NCBI GenBank assembly: GCA_016193545.1
Contig: JACPSA010000126.1
Coordinates: forward strand, 1-22,390
From: Chloroflexota bacterium
GTDB lineage: Bacteria > Chloroflexota > Dehalococcoidia > Dehalococcoidales > UBA2162
Reading direction: 5' to 3'
Length of the DNA: 22,390 nt
Part shown: positions 13,814 through 20,024 of the stretch, piece by piece
Position numbering within the stretch: the first letter of the stretch is position 1
Layout of the letters: each line of letters begins with the position of its first letter
Made by a program: the position numbers and the translations under genes
Notes under the pieces: model-generated
What the model saw: only the letters and a program-made list of their open reading frames with translations
Databases searched by the model: none
Told to the model about the DNA's origin: nothing

Positions 13814-15240
13814 CGCTGGCGAAGAGAAGTCTGGTGACCATAGATGATTTGTCTACCGGGGAAATTGAGGGAGTGTTTTCTCTGGCTGACGAAATGCTGG
13901 AGTCGACGGCTAAGCAGTCGGCAGTCTGCCGGGGTAAAATCATGGCCAGTTTGTTCTTTGAGCCGAGTACCCGGACCCGCCTGTCATTCGAGGCAGCCAT
14001 GCACCGTCTCGGCGGCAGTGTTATCAGTGCTGTTGATATCGGGGTTACTTCTCTGGCCAAGGGAGAAAGCATCGCCGACATGGCCAGGGTAGTCGGCAGT
14101 TATGCCGATATTATTGTCATCAGGCACCCCTGGGAGGGAGCGGCTAAGGTGGTTGCCGACTACGCGGGTGTGCCGGTAGTCAATGCCGGTGACGGTGGCC
14201 ATCAGCATCCGACGCAGACGCTGTGTGACCTTTATACTATCAGGAAGGAGCGGGGGGCCATCCGGGGGCTTAAGATTGCCCTCTGGGGCGACCTGAAATA
14301 CGGGCGGACAATACATTCCCTGATTTTTGCGCTGGCTAAATTTGGCGCTAATATTCTCTTTTACTCCAGCCCGGGTCTGGAGGTGCCGGAGCATGTTATC
14401 CAGAAGTTGATTAAGGAGTACGGAGGCGAACTGGGGAAATACCAGGCTTCCGACCATACTGCCAAAAATAATCTCTTCCCTCTCGATGCCATATACATGA
14501 CGCCGGATAGTCCGCACCAGCTGGCGATGGTGCCCGATATCAGTTTCCAGGTCGAGCTTAAGGCAGGAGTGGATGCTCTTTATGTTACCCGGCCGCAAAA
14601 GGAAAGGTTTGCTGCGGACGGGGAAGAGTTGAAAGGCAAATACCCGGTAGTGGATGAAAAAGTGCTCAAGGGCAAGGCGTTTAAAAAGACACTGATTATG
14701 CACCCGTTGCCCCGCGTTGATGAGCTAGCCTATGAGGTCGATGCCGACCCGAGGAGTATGTATTTTAAGCAGGCAGCCTGGGGAGTGCCGGTGAGGATGG
14801 CGCTTCTTGCCCTCTTATTGGGTAGTAAAAAAGGCTCTCTTTCTGAGGAGCCTGATTCCTCCATTCATAAAATAGACTATCCTGCCTACGAGCAGGATTC
14901 CGGCGTCAGGTGTCCTAATCCGAGGTGCGTGTCAGTTCAGGAAACGGAAATGAGGTATATCAAGCCGGCATTCAAAATAGTCGATCGTGTGCCTTTGACA
15001 CTGAGATGTGTCTATTGTGAACATGGGTTCGAGCCTGAATATGTGGCTAGCTCCGAGTGGCACCATGGGGGATTAGAGAATAAAAAATACCACAGGGCTG
15101 ATAGCCATTGGACAAAAGAGATTAAGTCGGAGAACCTGATAGTTTTCTCTTCTCGGAGTGAAGCTGAGACTCGCGGTTTCAAGCCCGACCATTCTGTCGA
15201 GACAGGCCATTCTGGAAAGACGGGCAAAGAAGAAAAATGA
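13810..15240 (+). CDS. pyrB: Aspartate carbamoyltransferase with C-terminal zinc-ribbon and Ada-like extension
   Basis: ATCase joins carbamoyl phosphate to aspartate, the committed step of pyrimidine synthesis. Residues 1-337 are a normal catalytic chain: FEPSTRTR (50-57), SLAKGES with Lys84, HPTQT (133-137), DLKYGRT (161-167) and HPLPRVDE (298-305). The protein has 476 residues where about 310 is usual. Residues about 355-411 resemble the PyrI zinc domain: CPNPRC (Cys368, Cys373) and CVYC (Cys400, Cys403). The PyrI nucleotide-binding domain is absent. Residues about 421-463 (KKYHRADSHW, then NLIVFSSRSEAETRGFKP) look like an Ada-type small metal-binding domain with cysteines replaced. The start overlaps pyrR and the stop overlaps pyrC, both ATGA. 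The catalytic role is firm; the tail domains are inferred. Confidence 0.96.
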   Translation: MTLAKRSLVTIDDLSTGEIEGVFSLADEMLESTAKQSAVCRGKIMASLFFEPSTRTRLSFEAAMHRLGGSVISAVDIGVTSLAKGESIADMARVVGSYADIIVIRHPWEGAAKVVADYAGVPVVNAGDGGHQHPTQTLCDLYTIRKERGAIRGLKIALWGDLKYGRTIHSLIFALAKFGANILFYSSPGLEVPEHVIQKLIKEYGGELGKYQASDHTAKNNLFPLDAIYMTPDSPHQLAMVPDISFQVELKAGVDALYVTRPQKERFAADGEELKGKYPVVDEKVLKGKAFKKTLIMHPLPRVDELAYEVDADPRSMYFKQAAWGVPVRMALLALLLGSKKGSLSEEPDSSIHKIDYPAYEQDSGVRCPNPRCVSVQETEMRYIKPAFKIVDRVPLTLRCVYCEHGFEPEYVASSEWHHGGLENKKYHRADSHWTKEIKSENLIVFSSRSEAETRGFKPDHSVETGHSGKTGKEEK

Positions 15241-16580
15241 AAGCATTGCTTATCTCCGGTGGTAGAATAATCGACCCCGGCCGGGGGGTAGATGAAGTTG
15301 GTAGCTTGCTTATTAGCGGGGGTAAAATCTCGTGGCTGGGTAATGGACAGGCAATGCCGTCCCGGTCTGATTATGCTGTCCTTCCGGCGCAGGGTTTAGC
15401 GGTCTGTCCCGGGTTTATCGACCTTCACTGTCATCTCAGGGAACCCGGCTTCGAAGAAAAGGAGACAATCGCCAGTGGCACCCGCGCCGCTGCCAGAGGC
15501 GGTTTTACCACCATCTGTTGCATGCCCAATACTAATCCGCCTCTGGATAATCCGGCTACCATAGAGTATGTCAGGTCGAAGGCAGCTACCGAGGGCGTCG
15601 TCCGTGTCCTGCCGATAGGCTGTATCTCTAAGGGTAGGGAAGGTAAGGAATTGGCTCCGATGAGTGAGCTGGTGGCGGCCGGGGTGATGGGCTTCAGTGA
15701 TGATGGGTCGCCGGTATTGAATTCGCCGCTGATGAGGCAGGCGCTGGAAGCCAGCCGTGCTCTGGGCTTGCCGATTATCGACCACTGTGAAGACACGACT
15801 CTATTTGGTGGTGGGTATATGAATGAGGGGATAGTATCGGCCAGGCTTGGACTGAAGGGAATGCCCGCCGCCGCCGAGTGGCTCATGGTTTTCCGTGACC
15901 TGGCACTGGCGCAACTGGTCGGGGGCTGGGTGCATATCGCCCATGTCAGCACGGCAGGGGCAGTCGACTTTATCCGGCATAGCAAGGAGATAGGGGTTCG
16001 GGTTACGGCTGAGGTTACGCCCCACCATCTGACGCTGACCGAGGCAATGGTGACGGGCGACAATACTGCCGCCAAGGTAAGTCCACCCTTGAGAACGGAA
16101 AGGGATATTCAGGCCTTGATTCAGGGGCTTAAGGATAATGTCATCGATGTTATTGCTACCGACCATGCTCCCCATAGTGAGGCTGATAAGCGAGGTGAGT
16201 TCAGCCAAGCTCCTTTTGGTATCAGTGGTTTTGAGACCGCCCTGGGTAGCCTGATGGGATTGGTGCATAGCGGACAGCTTTCTCTGGCTACGCTTATCGC
16301 CAAGCTTACCTGCCAGCCGGCACGGATTATCGGCGATAAATACGGTAAACTGGGTACTCTGGCTGTCGGCGCGCCGGCCGATATTACTATCTTCGACCCC
16401 GCTAGAGACTGGGTAGTTGACACCGGTGCTTTTGCTTCCAAGGGTAAGAATACCCCTCTGGCTGGCTCGGTGCTCAAGGGCAGGGTAATGGCAACTATCT
16501 CTCGTGGCGAACTGGTCTATCAGGACGAGTCGATTAAGGTTGAGGAAAAAGAGCCGGAGAAAGTTAAGAGGAGAGTTTAA
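15237..16580 (+). CDS. pyrC: Dihydroorotase, class I
   Basis: Dihydroorotase closes carbamoyl-aspartate to dihydroorotate. The 447-residue length and motifs fit the class I (multi-domain-like) type. Metal-binding features are DLHCHLREPG (62-71, His64 and His66), FSDDG (about 153-157, the Asp ligand of class I enzymes), DHCED (182-186), HIAHVST and the catalytic ATDHAPH. Some class I dihydroorotases pair physically with ATCase; the overlapping pyrB-pyrC genes would favour this, but it is inferred. After its stop, 171 bases filled with hairpin repeats separate it from carA. A 303-residue reading frame on the other strand is a shadow of this gene. Confidence 0.97.
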   Translation: MKALLISGGRIIDPGRGVDEVGSLLISGGKISWLGNGQAMPSRSDYAVLPAQGLAVCPGFIDLHCHLREPGFEEKETIASGTRAAARGGFTTICCMPNTNPPLDNPATIEYVRSKAATEGVVRVLPIGCISKGREGKELAPMSELVAAGVMGFSDDGSPVLNSPLMRQALEASRALGLPIIDHCEDTTLFGGGYMNEGIVSARLGLKGMPAAAEWLMVFRDLALAQLVGGWVHIAHVSTAGAVDFIRHSKEIGVRVTAEVTPHHLTLTEAMVTGDNTAAKVSPPLRTERDIQALIQGLKDNVIDVIATDHAPHSEADKRGEFSQAPFGISGFETALGSLMGLVHSGQLSLATLIAKLTCQPARIIGDKYGKLGTLAVGAPADITIFDPARDWVVDTGAFASKGKNTPLAGSVLKGRVMATISRGELVYQDESIKVEEKEPEKVKRRV

Positions 16581-16590
16581 GAGAGGCAAA

Positions 16591-16635
16591 GCAATCTTAG
16601 AGATTGCCACGTCCTTCAGCGGAAGGACTCGCAAT
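16591..16635. repeat. REP-like palindromic element between pyrC and carA
   Basis: Contains GCAATCT-TAG-AGATTGC (16591-16607) and, overlapping it, a nested hairpin ATTGC (16603-16607) ... GTCCTTC (16611-16617) - AGCG - GAAGGAC (16622-16628) ... GCAAT (16631-16635). The two share one arm, so they are alternative folds. The style resembles bacterial REP palindromes. Confidence 0.65.
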
Positions 16636-16659
16636 GACATACAAAATCGATATAGGTGT

Positions 16660-16740
16660 TTAAGAGGGGCGAAGCCCCTCTTCAGGAAAAATCTGCCCCT
16701 TCCCCTTGTCAAGGGGAAGGGGATAAAAGGGATAGGGTTA
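16660..16740. repeat. Intergenic multi-hairpin repeat, copy C (inverted)
   Basis: Two perfect hairpins: 16662-16670 with 16674-16682 (9 bp, loop GAA) and 16696-16707 with 16711-16722 (12 bp, loop GTC). It closes with GGGATAGGGTT, the reverse complement of the AACCCTATCCC opening of copy A, so it lies in the opposite orientation to copies A, B and D. Confidence 0.85.
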
Positions 16741-16751
16741 CAATAACTATT

Positions 16752-17846
16752 ATGACCAAAAAAGCAATCCTGGTCTTAGCTGACGGCTCGGTTTATCAGG
16801 GCTATGCCTTTGGTGCTGAGGCTGACACCTACGGCGAGGTGGTGTTCAATACCAGTATGACCGGCTATCAGGAGATGCTGACCGACCCATCTTACGCCGG
16901 GCAGATTGTGGTGCCTACCTATCCCCTCATCGGCAACTACGGCACCAATGAGCAGGATGTTGAGTCGAATAAGATTCAGGTCAGGGGCTTTGTCGTGCGG
17001 GAGGAGTGTCTTGAGCCTAACCACTACCTGAATAACCAGACTATCGCCCACTATTTAGCCGCCAGCGGTATCCCCGGAATTTATGGTGTGGATACCCGCG
17101 CCATTACCCGCAAACTGCGCTCGGCAGGGGTAATGATGGGCATGATTACCTCGGATAAAACTCCGGAGCAGGCTTTAGCCGAATTAAAGAAGTTGCCCGG
17201 CTACGGCTCGGAGGATTTTGTCCGGCAGGTCAGCACGGAGACTGCCTACCGCTGGGAGCCGGAGCCCGGCTCAAGTTCAGTGCCCGCAGTCCATATCGCT
17301 GTTCTCGACTGCGGCTTGAAATATAACATCCTGCGTATCCTGAACCGGATGGGCTGTGCGGTAACGGCTGTCCCCTGCACCACATCGGTCAGGGAAATCT
17401 TGAATCTAAAACCGGATGGTATTGTGCTGTCGCCGGGTCCGGGCGACCCGGAGTTGCTCGATTATATCGTGGACACGGTTAAGCAACTCGTTGGCAAAAA
17501 GCCGATAATGGGTATCTGCCTGGGCAACCAGCTAATCGCCTGCGCCTTCGGGGGCAGGAATTTCAAGCTCAAGTTTGGACATCGCGGCGGTAACCACCCG
17601 GTGCGGGAGCTGGCTACAGGCAGAGTCCACATCACTGCTCAGAACCACGGCTATGCCGTCGACCCGGATACACTGGGCAATGAGCTGGAGGTAACCCATA
17701 TGAACCTGAACGATGGCACAGTGGAGGGCTTGCGCCACAAGGAGCTACCCATCTTCGCCATCCAGTACCACTCGGAAGCCTCCCCCGGCCCTCTGGACAA
17801 TACCTACCTCTTTGAGCAGTTTCTGGAGATGGTGAAGATAAAGTGA
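16752..17846 (+). CDS. carA: Carbamoyl-phosphate synthase small subunit (glutamine amidotransferase)
   Basis: CarA releases ammonia from glutamine and passes it to CarB for carbamoyl phosphate synthesis. The 364-residue product has normal length. The N-terminal domain (1-150, with VFNTSMTGYQEMLTDPSYAGQ) precedes a class I glutamine amidotransferase domain with the triad Cys256 in GICLGNQ, His340 in IQYHSE and Glu342. The ATG at 16752 is chosen because an earlier in-frame start (16656) would read through repeat copy C. No clear Shine-Dalgarno sequence precedes it. The stop overlaps the hicA start by four bases (GTGA). carB is not adjacent but lies two genes and a repeat further on. Confidence 0.96.
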   Translation: MTKKAILVLADGSVYQGYAFGAEADTYGEVVFNTSMTGYQEMLTDPSYAGQIVVPTYPLIGNYGTNEQDVESNKIQVRGFVVREECLEPNHYLNNQTIAHYLAASGIPGIYGVDTRAITRKLRSAGVMMGMITSDKTPEQALAELKKLPGYGSEDFVRQVSTETAYRWEPEPGSSSVPAVHIAVLDCGLKYNILRILNRMGCAVTAVPCTTSVREILNLKPDGIVLSPGPGDPELLDYIVDTVKQLVGKKPIMGICLGNQLIACAFGGRNFKLKFGHRGGNHPVRELATGRVHITAQNHGYAVDPDTLGNELEVTHMNLNDGTVEGLRHKELPIFAIQYHSEASPGPLDNTYLFEQFLEMVKIK

Positions 17847-18076
17847 GCCCAAGAGCGCCTAGACTTACCGGCAAAGAAATAGAAAGAGTGATACTCAAGG
17901 CTGGTTGGTATTTACATCACTCACGGGGCTCTCATTTCTACTATCGACATCTAAACTATTCAGGGAAGCAGATTACTTTACCAATTCATGCTGGAGAGAT
18001 TATTCCTCAGAAGACGCTTAGCAGTATACTAGAACAGGCTGATTTAACCCTAGATGAATTTACAGGACTTCTTTAG
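17843..18076 (+). CDS. hicA: HicA-family mRNA interferase toxin
   Basis: A 77-residue HicA (YcfA-like) toxin with a double-stranded-RNA-binding fold; family members cleave mRNA and tmRNA. The catalytic His31 is in the RGSHFYYRH segment, preceded by LTGKEIERVILKAGWYLHHS and followed by LPIHAGEIIPQKTLSSILEQADLT, all typical. It begins at a GTG whose last bases form the carA stop codon, so it is probably translated by ribosomes finishing carA. The antitoxin gene follows 11 bases later. AT-richer than carA. Assignment is firm; activity is inferred from the intact His. Confidence 0.93.
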   Translation: MSPRAPRLTGKEIERVILKAGWYLHHSRGSHFYYRHLNYSGKQITLPIHAGEIIPQKTLSSILEQADLTLDEFTGLL

Positions 18077-18087
18077 GAGGTGGAAAA

Positions 18088-18309
18088 GTGGCTAAGTATA
18101 CAGTAATTCTGGAACCAAATTATCCGGAAAAGGGCTATACAGTTAGGGTGCCCGCCCTTCCCGGGTGTATAACGTATGGACGTACCAGGGAAGAGGCTCT
18201 ATCTAGAGTCAAGGAAGCTATCACTGGCTTCATTGAAGGGTTAGAAAAAGCTGGTGAGCCAATTCCAGAAGAGGTTACCCCTGTGGAAATGGACACGGTG
18301 AGCGTTTAG
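18088..18309 (+). CDS. hicB: HicB-family antitoxin, short form
   Basis: A 73-residue HicB-like protein starting at GTG, four bases after a perfect AGGAGGTGG that overlaps the hicA stop. It has the partial RNase H-like fold: YTVILEPNYPEKGYTVRVPALPGCITYGRTREEALSRVKEAI. Longer HicB proteins carry a C-terminal DNA-binding domain; this one ends soon after the fold (VTPVEMDTVSV), so it cannot obviously repress a promoter. Expression would then depend on the pyr operon. The strong ribosome site should make more antitoxin than toxin. Confidence 0.9.
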   Translation: MAKYTVILEPNYPEKGYTVRVPALPGCITYGRTREEALSRVKEAITGFIEGLEKAGEPIPEEVTPVEMDTVSV

Positions 18310-18345
18310 TCTTTTTAAAACTATGGATAATTATAACCCTGTCCT

Positions 18346-18463
18346 AACCCTATCGCCTGTATCCCCTTCCCTTTCGATAAGGAAAGTTTAAGAAGGGTGA
18401 AACCCTTCTTCTAAAAACCCTCCCCCTCTCCTTCAAAGGAGAGGGGGGGCTGAGGGGGTGAGG
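18346..18463. repeat. Intergenic multi-hairpin repeat, copy D
   Basis: Opens with AACCCTATC, then a degenerate first hairpin (one arm decayed near 18362-18386), a second at 18390-18398 with 18402-18410 (9 bp, loop GAA) and a third at 18422-18433 with 18436-18447 (up to 12 bp), nearly identical to the third of copy B. It closes with GGGGGTGAGG. It fills the gap between hicB and the PEP carboxylase gene. Confidence 0.85.
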
Positions 18464-18538
18464 TAGTTAAGGTCTCTAGTTCGAATGTTAAATGAACTGA
18501 CTAAGAGATACTGTAAAAGTGAGATTAGGAAAGATATT

Positions 18539-20005
18539 ATGATGACTAAAATAAAAATACCAAAATGCATGAGCACGCAACACCCGGATAATGTGAATTC
18601 CCCGTTTTTTGTGGAGAACCCTGAACTTGGCGGGGAGGATGAGATACAAGAAGCCTACTATGCATTTTCTCATTTAGGTTGTGATGAGCAGATGTGGGAT
18701 TGTGAAGGCAAGGAAGTTGATAATTACGTAGTGAAAAAACTGTTGACAAAACACGGGCCTTTTTTCAAGGATAAAAGATTAGGTAAAGATGTGTTTGTAA
18801 CTTTAAGAGTGCCTAATCCTACTGTAGAAAAAGGTGAAGCAAAAATTTTGTTGGAAACCTTAGAAAGCATACCCAGGTCATTTGATGCTGCTAAATTATT
18901 TTACGGAGATGATATACCTCCCGTATTCGAGGTTATCTTGCCAATGACAGCCTCTCCCCAGTGTATTGATAGGATTTACACATATTATCGCGATTTCGTT
19001 GTGGGTAAGCAGAATAAACCATTCAAAGAAGGAGACATAACAATCGCTGAATGGATTGGAGAATTCAAGCCGGAAAGAATTAATATCATACCTCTCTTTG
19101 AAGACATGGAGCACATGCTTGATGCCCACAACATGACGAGAACATATTTACACGACAAGAATTTAGAATATCAAAGAGTTTTCTTGGGAAGGTCAGACCC
19201 AGCAATGAATTATGGGTTGGTTAGTGCTGTCCTTCTGAATAAAATTGCTCTTCAGAGATTGCAAAGATTATCAGAAGAGATTGGTACTGAGATTTATCCT
19301 ATTGTAGGTGTAGGTCCGGCTCCTTTCAGAGGCAATCTAAGACCGCAAACAGTAGAAAGAGTGTCAAAGGAATATCCGAGCGCTCATACATTTACTATTC
19401 AATCCGCATTCAAATATGACAATCCTCCTGATGAAGTTAGAGAAGGTATCAGAAAACTGCAAGAAAGAAAAACAAGCACGCCTCAGCAAGTAGATGAGGA
19501 GAGGTGCTTGGCAATAATTAGGAAATATTCTCAAGAATACCAAAAACAAATAGAGGCATTAGCGCCAATAATCAATGAGATGGCGAAGTATGTTCCGAGT
19601 AGAAGAAAAAGGAAACTACATATCGGGCTATTCGGCTATCCGCGCAGCATGGGAGGAATTATATTGCCAAGGGCAATAACATTTACCGCCGCTCTTTATT
19701 CGATAGGTCTGCCACCGGAAATTCTTGGTTTGAATGCTTTGAATAAAGATGACATTCAATTTGTCAAGGAAATTTATGTAAATCTCGAAGATGATTTAAG
19801 AGACGGTTTAAAATACTTTAACCCGGATACGGGTTTTCTACCCAAAAATCTTGAAGCAAAGGTTAAATATTTTCCAATAGATTCCGAGGTTAATGGGGAG
19901 CATGAAGAAATAACAGATTATATTCTAAGTTCATTAAGGGAAAGCCATGGCGGTTTAGAAGAATGTGTTTTAAGAGCAGCTAATTTAAGAAAATTCCTGG
20001 GGTGA
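18539..20005 (+). CDS. ppcA: Phosphoenolpyruvate carboxylase, archaeal type
   Basis: This enzyme adds bicarbonate to PEP, giving oxaloacetate. The 488-residue product belongs to the short archaeal-type PEPC family, not the 900-residue bacterial type. Evidence: the N-terminal KCMSTQHPDNVNSPFF, the VILPMTASPQCIDRIYTYYRDF segment, PIVGVGPAPFRGNLRP, and the glycine-rich GYPRSMGG at 366-373. AGGA eight bases before the first ATG of an ATGATG pair sets the start. Hand counts of three 60-base lines gave 48, 33 and 37 percent GC, against 65 for a line of carB, and Arg is mostly AGA. This points to horizontal transfer. Its oxaloacetate can become aspartate, the PyrB substrate. Confidence 0.93.
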   Translation: MMTKIKIPKCMSTQHPDNVNSPFFVENPELGGEDEIQEAYYAFSHLGCDEQMWDCEGKEVDNYVVKKLLTKHGPFFKDKRLGKDVFVTLRVPNPTVEKGEAKILLETLESIPRSFDAAKLFYGDDIPPVFEVILPMTASPQCIDRIYTYYRDFVVGKQNKPFKEGDITIAEWIGEFKPERINIIPLFEDMEHMLDAHNMTRTYLHDKNLEYQRVFLGRSDPAMNYGLVSAVLLNKIALQRLQRLSEEIGTEIYPIVGVGPAPFRGNLRPQTVERVSKEYPSAHTFTIQSAFKYDNPPDEVREGIRKLQERKTSTPQQVDEERCLAIIRKYSQEYQKQIEALAPIINEMAKYVPSRRKRKLHIGLFGYPRSMGGIILPRAITFTAALYSIGLPPEILGLNALNKDDIQFVKEIYVNLEDDLRDGLKYFNPDTGFLPKNLEAKVKYFPIDSEVNGEHEEITDYILSSLRESHGGLEECVLRAANLRKFLG

Positions 20006-20024
20006 TCGAAAATAGGAGTCTACT

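Noticed and set aside
13984..14703. A 239-codon open frame on the minus strand opposite pyrB
   Set aside because: It is antisense to the conserved ATCase core with no ribosome site or recognisable motif.
14827..14860. A hairpin (AGGCTC ... GAGCCT) after a run of A at the PyrB catalytic/tail junction, like an old terminator
   Set aside because: There is no T-tract after it on the plus strand, the frame remains open, and the downstream sequence encodes recognisable domains. On the minus strand the T-run would follow it, but no gene there needs a terminator.
15801..16712. A 303-codon open frame on the minus strand opposite pyrC
   Set aside because: It lies fully over a confidently identified gene, runs across repeat copy C, and its product shows no domain-like pattern. 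High-GC genes often leave such open shadows.
16656..16751. A 32-residue N-terminal extension of CarA
   Set aside because: It would encode repeat copy C and is absent from the normal CarA N-terminus, which begins at the ATG at 16752.
18474..18492. TAGTTCGAATG, resembling a tRNA T-loop
   Set aside because: No flanking T-stem, anticodon arm or acceptor stem could be found, so it is not a tRNA or clear remnant.
18485..18538. An 18-residue N-terminal extension of the PEP carboxylase
   Set aside because: The family starts a few residues before CMSTQHPDN, and AGGA is correctly spaced from the ATG at 18539.
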